Assembly (NCBI GenBank): GCA_035940775.1
Contig: DASZEN010000033.1
Location: 248,001-312,000 of the forward strand
Direction: 5' to 3'
Origin: DASQYE01 sp035940775
Lineage (GTDB): Bacteria > Acidobacteriota > Blastocatellia > Pyrinomonadales > Pyrinomonadaceae
DNA: 64,000 nucleotides
The notes beneath the pieces are model-generated. The model was not told the DNA's origin. It did not search any database and worked only from the letters and a program-made list of their open reading frames with translations. The position numbers and the translations under genes were made by a program. Positions 53,887 to 63,068 of the stretch are shown one piece after another. The first letter of the stretch is position 1, and each line of letters opens with the position of its first letter.

Positions 53887-55155
53887 ATGGCAGACCTCAG
53901 CGTTGATTTCGCAGGCATTAAATCCCCCAATCCCTTCTGGCTCGCCTCCGCGCCGCCGACCAACATGGGTTCGATGGTCGAGCGCGCCTTCGATGCCGGA
54001 TGGGGCGGGGCGGTCTGGAAGACGCTCGGCGAGCCGATCACGAACGTCTGTTCGCGCCTCGCTTCGCTTGACCACGGGCCGCAGCGCATGATCGGCCTCA
54101 ACAATATCGAGCTGATTACGGATCGCCCGCTTGAGGTCAATCTCAAAGAGATACGCGAGTGCAAGAAGAAGTATCCGAATCACGCGCTCGTCATCTCGCT
54201 GATGGTCGAATCGAAACGCGAGGCGTGGCACGAGATCGCTAAGAAGGTCGAAGATACGGGCGCTGACGGCGTCGAGCTGAACTTCGGCTGCCCGCACGGC
54301 ATGAGTGAGCGCGGCATGGGCTCCGCGATGGGACAGGTTCCCGAATACACCTGCATGGTGACGGAGTGGGTCAAGGAGGCGACGCGTCTTCCGGTCATCG
54401 TCAAGCTGACGCCGAACGTGACGAGCATTACTCCTCCGGGACGCGCGGCCGTAAGCGGCGGCGCGGACGCGCTCTCTCTCATCAACACGATCAACTCCGT
54501 GATGGGCGTCGATCTGGACACGCTCATTCCGCATCCGAACGTCAACGGGCGCGCGGCGCACGGCGGCTACTGCGGCCCGGCGGTCAAGCCCATCGCACTC
54601 AACATGGTCTCGGAGCTGGCGCGCGATACGGAGATCAATATCCCCATCAGCGGCATCGGCGGCATCCAGACGTGGCGCGACGCGGCCGAGTTCCTGCTGC
54701 TCGGCGCTTCGACCGTTCAGGTCTGCACGGCCGTCATGCATTACGGCTATCGCATCGTCGAGGATATGATCGACGGCCTCTCGAACTACCTGGACGAAAA
54801 AGGGTTCCTGAGCGTGCGCGACATCATCGGCAAGAGCGTGCCGCGCGTCACGGACTGGGGCAATCTCGACCTCAACTACAAGACGGTCGCGCGCATCGAT
54901 CATGACCTCTGCATCAGGTGTAATCTCTGCCACATCGCCTGCGAGGACGGCGCGCACCAGTGCATCCCCTTCACACAGATCAACGGCACGCGCTTTCCCA
55001 TCGTTGACGAACAGGAATGCGTCGGTTGCAACCTCTGTTACCTGGTCTGCCCATCGCCCGGCTGCATCTCCATGGTACGACTCGACGACGGGAGCCAACC
55101 CGTAACATGGCGCGAGCTGTCGGCGCGAGAGCCCGAGACGATGACCGGCGATTGA
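53887..55155 (+). CDS. preA: Dihydropyrimidine dehydrogenase subunit PreA
   Basis: A 422-residue protein with an AAGGAG ribosome-binding site. Residues 1-320 are an FMN-binding TIM barrel of the dihydroorotate dehydrogenase type (SAPPTNMGSMVERAFDAGWG, LNFGCPHGMSERGMG, ISGIGGIQTWRDAAEFL). The C-terminus has two 4Fe-4S motifs (CIRCNLCHIACEDGAHQC and CVGCNLCYLVCPSPGC). With PreT it reduces uracil and thymine. In the active-site loop, the position of the mammalian catalytic Cys (GLACGQ) is occupied by Met148 (GSAMGQ). Other key parts are intact. Confidence 0.95.
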   Translation: MADLSVDFAGIKSPNPFWLASAPPTNMGSMVERAFDAGWGGAVWKTLGEPITNVCSRLASLDHGPQRMIGLNNIELITDRPLEVNLKEIRECKKKYPNHALVISLMVESKREAWHEIAKKVEDTGADGVELNFGCPHGMSERGMGSAMGQVPEYTCMVTEWVKEATRLPVIVKLTPNVTSITPPGRAAVSGGADALSLINTINSVMGVDLDTLIPHPNVNGRAAHGGYCGPAVKPIALNMVSELARDTEINIPISGIGGIQTWRDAAEFLLLGASTVQVCTAVMHYGYRIVEDMIDGLSNYLDEKGFLSVRDIIGKSVPRVTDWGNLDLNYKTVARIDHDLCIRCNLCHIACEDGAHQCIPFTQINGTRFPIVDEQECVGCNLCYLVCPSPGCISMVRLDDGSQPVTWRELSAREPETMTGD

Positions 55156-55276
55156 TGAAATCCTTGCAGCAGGCTCTATGAATGCTGCGCGAGCGGCGCG
55201 CGCCCGCGCACATGGGCCACCCGGATCATTCGTGCCAGTGCCCTCTTTGCATCGCTTTTTTGAAAGGACGCCTCGT

Positions 55277-56038
55277 ATGACCGGTCTAACCTCGACCACA
55301 CCTTATCTTTCAAATAGCGGTCGGACGCGCGCCACAACCGTGCTGCTGGCGGTGGGCATCGTCCTTAACATAATCATGTTGATTCTGGGGCTGCTGCAAA
55401 TCAACCTGCTGTCGGAGATGGCGGGCGGCGCGGTTGTCCCCGAGGATGACATATCGGCGAACGATATGAGGGTCGGTCTCGCCAGCCTGCTCCTGTTGGG
55501 CCTTCGCCTGGTGACCGCAGTGGTTTTCCTGCTCTGGATTCACCGCGCCTATAGGAATCTGCCAGCGCTCGGAAATCCGCGCCAGCAGTTGGAGTACAGC
55601 CCCGGCTGGGCCGCCGGTTATTTCTTCATTCCGATCTTGAACCTCTTCGTGCCATTTCGTGTGGTCAAAGAGATTTGGCGCAAGAGCGAACCCGACGTTG
55701 GAACCGGGGAGAGTTATATGTTTTATCCGCCGGAGGCTCCCGCCCTGATAGGCGTGTGGTGGGCGTTCTGGATCGCTTCCCTCTTTGCGGATCGCATCTC
55801 GTATACCTTCCTGAATAGAGCCGACGGGCCCAATAGCATGCTCACGGGGACGTGGGCCATGGAGGTGGCGCTCATTCTAGAAATCATCGCCGCCGTTTTA
55901 GCCATTCTGGTTGTCCGAGGGATCAATGACCGGCAGGAGAAAAGAAGCCAGCTTGTCACCCTGCTGAACGCAGCGCCGCCGCCGCCGCCGCTTTTCACCC
56001 AGCCAGCCCCCACTCCCGAACAGACCTCCGGTCAGTAG
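55277..56038 (+). CDS. DUF4328 membrane protein
   Basis: A 253-residue protein from the ATG at 55277, with AAGGA eight bases upstream; the frame is open further upstream but looks like leader sequence. Several hydrophobic segments are present (VLLAVGIVLNIIMLILGLLQ, LRLVTAVVFLLWIHRAY). The DUF4328 hallmarks are YSPGWAAGYFFIPILNLFVP with FRVVKEIWRKSEP, then LIGVWWAFWIASLFADRIS. The Pro-rich tail (APPPPPLFTQPAPTPEQTSG) ends seven bases inside the convergent NnrD gene. Function unknown. Confidence 0.82.
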   Translation: MTGLTSTTPYLSNSGRTRATTVLLAVGIVLNIIMLILGLLQINLLSEMAGGAVVPEDDISANDMRVGLASLLLLGLRLVTAVVFLLWIHRAYRNLPALGNPRQQLEYSPGWAAGYFFIPILNLFVPFRVVKEIWRKSEPDVGTGESYMFYPPEAPALIGVWWAFWIASLFADRISYTFLNRADGPNSMLTGTWAMEVALILEIIAAVLAILVVRGINDRQEKRSQLVTLLNAAPPPPPLFTQPAPTPEQTSGQ

Positions 56039-57021
56039 GGTCTTTCGAGTTCGGACATCAGCGTTGGGACTTCCGCCAGAAGCTCGCGCGCGAGGAATCC
56101 CAGTTGGCCCATGCGACGGGCCAATCGGTCGCCCGCGCGCCCGTGCAGGTAAACGCCCCAGGTGGCCGCCTGTAAGGGTTCGGCGCCGCGCGCCGCGAGC
56201 CCCGCGATGATGCCCGAGAGCGTATCGCCCGAGCCGGATGTTGCGAGACCGACGTTGCCTGAGCGATTGCAGTATGCTTCTCCGCCGGGAGCGACTATGA
56301 AGGTTTCCCTGCCCTTGAGAGCGATCACGGCGCGCAGGGCGCGAGCGGCACGCCGCGCCGCCCGCAGCGGGTCGCGCGTAACCTCGTCTTTCTCCTTCGC
56401 ACGCATAGACGCCATCTCGCCCGCGTGCGGCGTCAGCACTACCTTGCCATCGAAGCCATGAAGACACTGGTCGTTGCCTTCGACGCAAGCGAGCGCACCG
56501 GCGTCCAGGATCAGCGTCGGCCCCACAATGTCCGGCAGAAGCCTCTTCAGCAATCGCAGGATAGCGCTCTCGTCCACCATGCCCGGGCCAACTAGCACGG
56601 CCTGCGCTTCGTTCGCGTATTCGATGATTCTGTCTGAGGCCGAGGCGGCGATGGCCCCGGCCTTTGTTTCGGGCAGAGCCAGGACGCGCGCTTCGGGCAC
56701 GGCCACTGCGACCGCTTGCGCGACGCTGCGACAGGTGGCTATTTGAAGCTTACCGGCCCCGGCGCGAAGGGCGGCGTTCGCCGCCAGAATCACAGCGCCC
56801 GGCATCTCGGGCGCGCCGCCGACAACCAGCACGCGCCCGCGATCCTCTTTATCGCCGTCCTCGTCCGGCTGCGGCAGCGGCCAGCCGTGCAATAGCCTGG
56901 ACGTGACGTTAAGCGCGCGCTCCGCTGAGGGTCGGGCCGCCGAGCCGGAGTTTCGCTCGCGGGCCCGCCCTTTCGGTTTCGCTCTCCGGCCTCTGCTTTT
57001 ATTTGGCGGCGATGGGGACAT
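56032..57021 (-). CDS. nnrD: NAD(P)H-hydrate dehydratase (NnrD/CARKD family)
   Basis: A 329-residue protein without the NnrE epimerase half. The ribokinase-like core contains VVGGAPEMPGAVILAANAAL, AVLVGPGM, LTPHAGEMA and the signature NVGLATSGSGDTLSGIIAGL. The enzyme repairs hydrated NAD(P)H using ADP or ATP. An Arg/Lys-rich head of about 40 residues is an extension relative to shorter members; a later start is possible, but the head also overlaps the upstream phosphatase gene by 23 bases. The 3' end overlaps the convergent DUF4328 gene by seven bases, so there is no room for a separate terminator. Confidence 0.9.
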   Translation of the reverse strand: MSPSPPNKSRGRRAKPKGRARERNSGSAARPSAERALNVTSRLLHGWPLPQPDEDGDKEDRGRVLVVGGAPEMPGAVILAANAALRAGAGKLQIATCRSVAQAVAVAVPEARVLALPETKAGAIAASASDRIIEYANEAQAVLVGPGMVDESAILRLLKRLLPDIVGPTLILDAGALACVEGNDQCLHGFDGKVVLTPHAGEMASMRAKEKDEVTRDPLRAARRAARALRAVIALKGRETFIVAPGGEAYCNRSGNVGLATSGSGDTLSGIIAGLAARGAEPLQAATWGVYLHGRAGDRLARRMGQLGFLARELLAEVPTLMSELERPY

Positions 57022-57769
57022 CGGGTTTCGTCGTGACGGGCGCGCCTGATTCTTCGAGCGGCGCTACAAAGTTGAAGTGGCAGAGGGCGAGTTTGCCGCG
57101 CTTGCCCAGATGCGGGGCAAATTCGTAAGCGGTGACGGAGCAGTTGGCGACCTCCTGCGCATGGTCGATGGCGAGTATCTCTTCCTCCGTCATGCGTTCG
57201 AGCAGGTAGCGAAAACAGAGCACGATGACCTGGTGTGCGACGATAAGGACACGCTCGCGCCTGTAATCGCGCGTGATCGTGTCAATCACGCTCCGCAGGC
57301 GAAGAATCACGTCGCACCAGCTTTCGCCGCCGGGCGGGCGATGATAAAACTTGCCGAGGACGGTGCGCGCTTCGGCCTGCTCGGGGTATTTCTCGCGAAT
57401 GCCGATCCTGGTCAGGCGGTCGAAGACGCCGAACTCCTTCTCGCGCAGCCGTTCGTCAACGGCGTAGGTGATGTCTTCGCGTTCGATGCCCGCCGCCTCA
57501 AGCACACGTTGGGCCGTCTCGCGCGCGCGTATGTAGGGCGATACGAGGACGACGTTGGGCCATTCCTTCGGCGACATCTTGCCGAACCATTGGCCCAGGG
57601 CCGTTGATTGTCGCTCGCCGAGCGGCGAGAGCGGCACGTCCACGTCGCGCGTCGCGATGTCTATTACAGGCAGCCCGGCTGCTTCGGCCGCGTCGCGCGC
57701 GACGTTACCGGCGCTCTCGCCATGACGAACGAGCCAAATAGCATCCGGCCATTTCTGTTCTTCTCTCAC
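56999..57769 (-). CDS. Histidine phosphatase family protein (phosphoglycerate mutase-like)
   Basis: A 256-residue protein starting at GTG with GGGGGAGG nine bases upstream. The phospho-His motif is LVRHGESAGNVAR near residue 15, the second catalytic His lies in VLIVAHQVIVLCF, and the Arg/Glu patch in RARETAQRVLEAAG and DERLREKEFGVFDRLT is typical. Family members remove phosphate from sugars, nucleotides or proteins, or act as mutases. The substrate is not known. The next gene (nnrD) starts inside its 3' end. Confidence 0.9.
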   Translation of the reverse strand: MREEQKWPDAIWLVRHGESAGNVARDAAEAAGLPVIDIATRDVDVPLSPLGERQSTALGQWFGKMSPKEWPNVVLVSPYIRARETAQRVLEAAGIEREDITYAVDERLREKEFGVFDRLTRIGIREKYPEQAEARTVLGKFYHRPPGGESWCDVILRLRSVIDTITRDYRRERVLIVAHQVIVLCFRYLLERMTEEEILAIDHAQEVANCSVTAYEFAPHLGKRGKLALCHFNFVAPLEESGAPVTTKPDVPIAAK

Positions 57770-57832
57770 TGGAAAACGCCTCCCCCAAACGGAGCCGCGC
57801 TCGCAATACTCGCAACGTCCCCGCCTAAAATT

Positions 57833-58471
57833 TCAGCACAGCGATTCCTTCAGCTTCAGTTTGTGAACCACGAGCTGCAAGCCGGAGATGGACATCTCGA
57901 CCCGCTCAAGCTCTCTGGGCCCATCCTTGACCCTCTCGAACGCCGCTTCCGTCAGCAGTATCTCGCCGCATTGGGCCAGGTCTTCGCCCAGTTTGAAGGC
58001 GAGGTTGGCCTCCGCGCCGTAAACGTCCTTGCCCTCGACGATCATATCCCGATCACCGATTATCAGCACTTCACCGTAACCGATGCCGAAGCAGGCGTAG
58101 AGGTCAGACTCGTCCGGCAGCATCGTGTTTGCGCCGCTCAGGCGCTTGAGTATGTCAACGGACGCCTCTATGGCCGGGCCGACATCCGGAAAGACCGCGA
58201 ACACGTTATCGGCTTCGAGCTTGATGACCTCGCCTTCATACGCCTCGACGACCGGAGCCGTGACCGCATTCATGCCGTGAACCATCGCCAGAAAATGAAC
58301 GATCCCGTATTTGATCGTGAGGCGCGAAAAGCTGGACATGTCGAGCACCATGACGGCCCGCGTCTCCGCAAAAAGCTCGTGTATCCGGGCATCTATCTCG
58401 GCGGCGCGCTCCGGGTGCTCGTTCCGCTCCTGAAGAAATCGGCTAAGCTCTTTTCTGGTCTTGGTTCCCAT
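57833..58471 (-). CDS. Class III nucleotidyl cyclase-domain protein
   Basis: A 212-residue single-domain protein with GGGAG about ten bases before the ATG. The cyclase homology domain shows the first metal Asp in VMVLDMSSFSRLT, the second in KLEADNVFAVFPD (with the purine-specifying Lys just before it) and a GIGYGEVLIIG strand. VYGAEANLAFKLGE follows. It probably makes cyclic AMP in the cytoplasm; the nucleotide is inferred. No sensor domain is attached, so regulation is through an unknown partner. The conserved transition-state Asn/Arg pair is NLAFKLG, where the usual Arg is Lys. Confidence 0.78.
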   Translation of the reverse strand: MGTKTRKELSRFLQERNEHPERAAEIDARIHELFAETRAVMVLDMSSFSRLTIKYGIVHFLAMVHGMNAVTAPVVEAYEGEVIKLEADNVFAVFPDVGPAIEASVDILKRLSGANTMLPDESDLYACFGIGYGEVLIIGDRDMIVEGKDVYGAEANLAFKLGEDLAQCGEILLTEAAFERVKDGPRELERVEMSISGLQLVVHKLKLKESLC

Positions 58472-58550
58472 CCGGTTCGTGCTCCCGGCGAAAAATTTGA
58501 TGAGGCGCGGGCCCTCTCTTCCTCTCTACGTGCGCGCGCGTGCGAGCCCT

Positions 58551-59576
58551 TCAGCGCACCTCGTTGTTTCTCTGCGCCGCCGCTTCGTTCAGGGCCGTCA
58601 GCCACGAAGGGGAGACGGCCGACTGGCTGTTCCTGCCCCTGGCGCGCAGGCGTCCGATGCCGCCCGGAGACGGCAGCAGCCTGTTGACCAGCCCGAGCAG
58701 GTCTGCCGTCAGACCCGGAAAGAGTCCATGAAAGCGGACGGCCAATTGCGCCTGAATCGATAGCGTAATCTCGGCATCGCCGCGCTTGCAGGCCGCTATG
58801 ATTTGGCGGGCGGCGCGCTCGGCCTGCATCGAAGAGACGGGCAGCGCATCGCTGATGCTGAACCAGGCATACTCGGCGCGATGCTGCCCCTTGAAATAGG
58901 CGTTGCGCGGGCTGCCCGTGCGCATCAAGCCCGGGCAAACGGTCGTCACCAGCACACCGTCCTTCAATAGCTCGGCGCGCAAGCCTTCGGAGAGACCGAC
59001 GAGGGCGAACTTGCTGGCGCTGTACGGAACCAGGTGTGGCACGCTGATCTTACCGCCGATGGAAGTGATATTGACGATGCGGCCCTCGCGCCGTTTTCGC
59101 ATCTCCGGCAAGACGTTAAGCGTCGCGTAGAGCGGCCCCCAGAAATGTGTCTGCATCGCCTCGTCATAATCTCCCACCGTCATCACCTCGACGGGCCCGA
59201 CCTGTATCACACCCGCGTTATTGACTAGCACATCTACACGTCCGTAATGGTCGCGCACCACATTGACCATCTCCCCGACCTGCGACCAATCCGTTACATC
59301 ACACGGCACGGCGAGCACGGCCGCACCACCTTCGGCCAACTCCCCGCGCGCCCTCTCAAGCTCTTCGGGGTTGCGCGCACAGATCGCCAGTCGCGCGCCC
59401 TCGCGCGCAAACTCGCGCGCCATCACCAGCCCCAGCCCGCGCGAGCCGCCAGTGATGAGCACTACTTTGCCGCGCAGCTCGTATTCACGCCAACGCTGTA
59501 CAGCCGCGCGAGCCGCAAGTAATGCACCCGCGCCCGCAACCATCAGCACCAGCGCGTTTTTTTCCTGTTCGTTCAT
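58551..59576 (-). CDS. Membrane-anchored short-chain dehydrogenase/reductase
   Basis: A 341-residue SDR with a strong GGAGG ribosome-binding site. The N-terminus has a membrane segment (ALVLMVAGAGALLAARAAV). The cofactor motif is VVLITGGSRGLGLVMAREFA, the NAG motif is VNNAGVI, and the catalytic Ser-x(11)-Tyr-x3-Lys lies in SIGGKISVPHLVPYSASK. Classical SDR members reduce or oxidise ketones, steroids or fatty acyl groups. The substrate is unknown. The C-terminal 60 residues (LLGLVNRLLPSPGGIGRLRA) are an unusual extension. Confidence 0.9.
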   Translation of the reverse strand: MNEQEKNALVLMVAGAGALLAARAAVQRWREYELRGKVVLITGGSRGLGLVMAREFAREGARLAICARNPEELERARGELAEGGAAVLAVPCDVTDWSQVGEMVNVVRDHYGRVDVLVNNAGVIQVGPVEVMTVGDYDEAMQTHFWGPLYATLNVLPEMRKRREGRIVNITSIGGKISVPHLVPYSASKFALVGLSEGLRAELLKDGVLVTTVCPGLMRTGSPRNAYFKGQHRAEYAWFSISDALPVSSMQAERAARQIIAACKRGDAEITLSIQAQLAVRFHGLFPGLTADLLGLVNRLLPSPGGIGRLRARGRNSQSAVSPSWLTALNEAAAQRNNEVR

Positions 59577-59721
59577 CTAACCCTCCAGGAATTGCGGATG
59601 TCCGATTGCCTGTTGGAAGCATCCTGTTTTGAAAACCGGGAAATTCCCTCTGCCGATTTGTAATCTCAAAATCTGAGCTTATCAACTACGACCAGCGATT
59701 TCAGATTGGGCCCGGCCCGGA

Positions 59722-60489
59722 TTATTTCAGCTCTGCGACGACCGGCGTGTGATCGGACGGGCGTTCCCAGGTGCGCGGCTCCGTGTCTATCCAGGTAGCG
59801 ACGGAGCGCGCCGCGAGCGGTTCCGAGACCCAGATATGATCGATGCGTAATCCGGCGTTGCGGCGAAATGAGCCCTGCCGGTAATCCCACCAGGAGAAAT
59901 GTCCCGCTTCTTCGGTGTGCAGGCGAAACGCATCCACGAACCCCCAATCCTTGATGTGATCTAAGGCGGCGCGCTCTCTCTTGCTGAAGAGAATGCGTCC
60001 CTGCCATAAGGCGGGATCGTGCACGTCGCGCTCCTCGGGCGCGACGTTGAAATCTCCGCACAGCAGAAGGGGCTCGCTCTTTTTGTAAAGCTCGTCGAAG
60101 AGGGCGCGCAGGCGGCGCATCCATTCGAGCTTGAAGCGGTACTTGTCCGAGCCGACGAACTGCCCGTTCGGCACGTAGACATTGACGACGCGCACACCCT
60201 CGACCGTCGCGGCCAGAAGGCGCGCGTGAGCGCCCTCCTCATCGTCCGGGAAACCGCGCTCCGCCCGCTCGATAGGGGAACGCGACAGGATGGCGACGCC
60301 GTTATAAGTCCGCTGCCCGAACACCTCTGCCCTGTAGCCGAGCGCGGCAAATGCCTCGGCCGGAAATTTATCGTCCGTGCATTTCGTCTCCTGCAAACAC
60401 AGTACGGTCGGGCGCGCCGATTCGAGCCACTTGAGAACGAGCGGCAAACGCGCCGTGATGGAATTGACGTTCCAGGTTGCGATCTTCAC
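59722..60489 (-). CDS. xth: Exodeoxyribonuclease III
   Basis: A 255-residue EEP nuclease. The start is put at the GTG 60489, giving the usual KIATWNVNSI N-terminus; a TTG four codons upstream is possible. Catalytic motifs are WNVNSI, LQETKCTDDKF (Glu metal ligand), GDFNVAPEERDV (Asp-Asn) and the C-terminal SDHTPVVAELK (Asp-His). It removes abasic sites and 3' blocking groups in base excision repair, acting in the cytoplasm. Length is that of standard members. Confidence 0.92.
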   Translation of the reverse strand: MKIATWNVNSITARLPLVLKWLESARPTVLCLQETKCTDDKFPAEAFAALGYRAEVFGQRTYNGVAILSRSPIERAERGFPDDEEGAHARLLAATVEGVRVVNVYVPNGQFVGSDKYRFKLEWMRRLRALFDELYKKSEPLLLCGDFNVAPEERDVHDPALWQGRILFSKRERAALDHIKDWGFVDAFRLHTEEAGHFSWWDYRQGSFRRNAGLRIDHIWVSEPLAARSVATWIDTEPRTWERPSDHTPVVAELK

Positions 60490-60633
60490 CTTGTTTACCA
60501 ATCAGGAATGCGATTTCAGCTTTCAGCCGTGTCTCAGCCATGTGCGACACGGATGGAAGCGGCCCCTTCTTAAAACTTCTCTAAAACCTTCAAACCCTAT
60601 GCTGCCGAAAGCCGGGCGCGGGCGGCCAATGGC

Positions 60634-61806
60634 TTAAAGCGTGGCGATCAGACCGGCGAGCAGCGCGCCGCGCGTCGCAATGTCATCCGTAAGGATATGC
60701 TCGTGCTCGGCATGAGCGCCGTCGCCATTGAGGCCCAGGCCATCGAGCACCGCGACGCCCGCGGCCGCGATGAAGTTGCCGTCCGACGCGCCGCCGACGC
60801 TCGCTTCGCCCAGCTCAAAGTCGAGCAGGGCGGCGATGCGGCGCGCATGGTTGTAGAGCGTGACGACGCCACGGTTGCGTTCCAGCGGCGGGCGATTGAT
60901 ACCGCCGCGCACCGTCAGTTGGACGCGCTCGTCAAATGGCCGGGCCCGCCTGATCTCGGCGTCGATACGGCTCGCTTCATTTTGCGTGCTGAAGCGTACG
61001 TCTATCTCGGCATGCGCCTCGGCGGCGACGACGTTGGAACGCGTCCCCCCACGGATGACGCCGACATTGACGGTCGTTCCGCGCGCCGGGTCGTTCAGGC
61101 CGTGCAGGCGCTCTATCTGACGCGCCATTTCCAGAATCGCGCTCGCTCCCTTTTCCGGTTCGAGGCCCGCATGAGCGGCGCGGCCTCGCGCCTCGAGGGT
61201 GAAGATGCCGGTTCCCTTGCGCGCCGTCTTAACGCGACCGCCCGGCGCGGGCGGCTCAAGCACCAGCGCGCAGGAAGCCCCTGCGGCCTCTGCTTCCAGT
61301 AGAAGGCGTCCCCTGTCGCTTCCCGTCTCTTCGTCGCAGGTGAGCATAATGACGATGCGGCGGCGCGGGATAAGATCGAGAGCAGCACAGGCGCGCACCG
61401 CTTCGAGCGCCAGCGCGCAGTTTGCTTTCATATCGAAGATTCCCGGCCCGTAAATACGGCCGTCGCTTTCCCGCCAGGGACGCTCTCCGAGCGAGCCGCG
61501 CGGATGCACAGTGTCCGTGTGGCCCACCAACATGATCGAGCCCGAATCATCTTTCGCCTGCTCAAAGGCACGGATGCACAGATGCTCGCCTTCGCCCGCG
61601 CTCTCAATACGTTCGACAGACGTGACGGCTGTGATCTCAGAGGCCGCCTCCGCCAGCAGCGCCGCGACAGCGCCGCTTCCCTCCGCGTCGCCGGACGGCG
61701 ATTCCGTCTCGACCAGCTCGCGCGTGAGAGCCAGCATCGCGCCCCGTCGTTCCTGTATCAGGTCGCGCAAAGCTACGGCTTTCGATCTGTCAAGGTCACG
61801 TTCCAT
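60634..61806 (-). CDS. M20-family metallopeptidase (carboxypeptidase G2-like)
   Basis: A 390-residue protein from the ATG at 61806. The M20 metal motifs are present: the HTDTVHPRG loop with its zinc His and Asp, the CDEETGSDRGR segment with the catalytic Glu pair, and the dimerisation domain of residues about 190-310. The C-terminal GGASDGNFIAAAGVAVLDGL carries the last metal ligands. Such enzymes remove glutamate or other amino acids from folate-like or peptide substrates; the true substrate is not known. The gene ends at 60634, then 144 bases run to the exonuclease start. Confidence 0.9.
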   Translation of the reverse strand: MERDLDRSKAVALRDLIQERRGAMLALTRELVETESPSGDAEGSGAVAALLAEAASEITAVTSVERIESAGEGEHLCIRAFEQAKDDSGSIMLVGHTDTVHPRGSLGERPWRESDGRIYGPGIFDMKANCALALEAVRACAALDLIPRRRIVIMLTCDEETGSDRGRLLLEAEAAGASCALVLEPPAPGGRVKTARKGTGIFTLEARGRAAHAGLEPEKGASAILEMARQIERLHGLNDPARGTTVNVGVIRGGTRSNVVAAEAHAEIDVRFSTQNEASRIDAEIRRARPFDERVQLTVRGGINRPPLERNRGVVTLYNHARRIAALLDFELGEASVGGASDGNFIAAAGVAVLDGLGLNGDGAHAEHEHILTDDIATRGALLAGLIATL

Positions 61807-61825
61807 CAAACACTCTCGCGTTCCG

Positions 61826-62932
61826 TCAAATACTCTCGCGCCTGACCGTCAGGGCATCAATGCGCTCGCGCCTGACCTGAAAGCCGATGCCGGGCGCATC
61901 CGGAGCGACGATGGTTCCGCCCGGCGTGACCGTGACGGGAGGCTCTATGATGTCCTCGTCCCAGTAACGCGCGCTGGCCGAAACATCTCCAGGCAGAGTG
62001 AAGCCTTCGAGCGTCGACATGGCTATGTTGTGCGCGCGGCCGACGCCCGACTCTAACATCCCGCCGCACCATACGGGCGTGCCCCGCTCGCGACAGGCGC
62101 GCTCGACGCGGCGGGCCTCGGCATGACCGCCGACGCGCCCCAGCTTGACGTTGATAATCCTGCACGCGCCGAGCTGAATCGCATGGCGCGCGTCGTCGCT
62201 CGAATGAATGGATTCGTCCAGGCAGATGGGAGTTCGCACCTGCCGCTGTAATTCGGCGTGATCCAGTATGTCGTCGTGAGCGAGCGGCTGCTCAATCATC
62301 ATCAGATTGAACTGGTCGAGCGCGCGAAACAGAGCGACATCATTCAGGGTGTAGGCCGAGTTGGCATCGGTCGTCAAAGGAATGTCCGGAAAGCGCTCCC
62401 GGACACGTTCGACGATGCGCGCGTCCCATCCGGGCTTGATCTTGATCTTGATGCGACGGTAACCGGCGGCCAGCTCGCGCTCTATCTTCTCAAGCAATTT
62501 TTCGGGCGTCTCCTGTATGCCGATTGAGACGCCGCAGGGAATCTCCTGGCGGACGCCGCCCAGGTGTTTCCAGAGCGGCAGCCCTTTGCGCTTCGCCTCC
62601 AAATCCCAGCAGGCGGTCTCAATCGCAGCCTTCGCCATGCGATGCCCACGCACGGCGCTCATTAGAGATGAGACGGAGCTTGCACTCAAGACCTCGCGCC
62701 CCTTGACCATAGGCGCAAGGAAAGTCGCAAGCGTGGCCCAGGCGCTCGTCGTCCACTCGTCCGAATAGAAGGGATTCTCCCCGGCCGTGCACTCGCCCCA
62801 GCCCTCAGCGCCTTCCGGATCGCGGACGCGCACCAGTATGATGCGTCGCTCGGTGGTGCGCCCGAAACTCGTCTCGAAATAATGGACGAGGGGCAAACGT
62901 ATCTCTGCGAGTTCTACCGTCGCGATAATCAA
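61826..62932 (-). CDS. menC: o-Succinylbenzoate synthase (enolase superfamily)
   Basis: A 368-residue enzyme starting at TTG with GAGGAG nine bases before. The enolase-superfamily catalytic KxK is in YRRIKIKIKPGWD, the metal ligands in LTTDANSAY, MIEQPLAHDD and CLDESIHS, and the other catalytic Lys in INVKLGRVGGHAEA. Motifs match the MenC class 2. It makes o-succinylbenzoate in menaquinone biosynthesis. A dipeptide epimerase or N-succinyl amino acid racemase is a close alternative because these families overlap. It follows the suf genes on the same strand after a terminator. Confidence 0.82.
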   Translation of the reverse strand: MIIATVELAEIRLPLVHYFETSFGRTTERRIILVRVRDPEGAEGWGECTAGENPFYSDEWTTSAWATLATFLAPMVKGREVLSASSVSSLMSAVRGHRMAKAAIETACWDLEAKRKGLPLWKHLGGVRQEIPCGVSIGIQETPEKLLEKIERELAAGYRRIKIKIKPGWDARIVERVRERFPDIPLTTDANSAYTLNDVALFRALDQFNLMMIEQPLAHDDILDHAELQRQVRTPICLDESIHSSDDARHAIQLGACRIINVKLGRVGGHAEARRVERACRERGTPVWCGGMLESGVGRAHNIAMSTLEGFTLPGDVSASARYWDEDIIEPPVTVTPGGTIVAPDAPGIGFQVRRERIDALTVRRESI

Positions 62933-63008
62933 GCCCTGTGACTCCTCTGATACGAATCGCAGACATTATGCATTCGGACGCCCCGCTTTGTCAGCCGTCG
63001 CGGCAAAG

Positions 63009-63034
63009 GAAAACGGCCCCCGCAGCGAGGCCGT
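63009..63034 (-). terminator. Intrinsic terminator after sufU
   Basis: On the minus strand ACGGCC (63034-63029) and GGCCGT (63018-63013) form a stem around a ten-base GC-rich loop, followed by TTTTCCTTT. The structure lies 35 bases downstream of the sufU stop, so it probably ends the suf transcript. Confidence 0.75.
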
Positions 63035-63068
63035 CCGTTTGAGGGCTTTAGAGATTAATAGTTTATTT

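Noticed and set aside
53746..55299. A 517-codon open frame antisense to preA
   Set aside because: It is rich in Arg, Ala and Asp with no recognisable domain, as expected from the complement of a GC-rich gene; preA on the other strand has strong motifs.
57608..58687. A 359-codon plus-strand open frame across the cyclase gene
   Set aside because: It runs over three supported minus-strand genes and shows no domain; a shadow of GC-rich codons.
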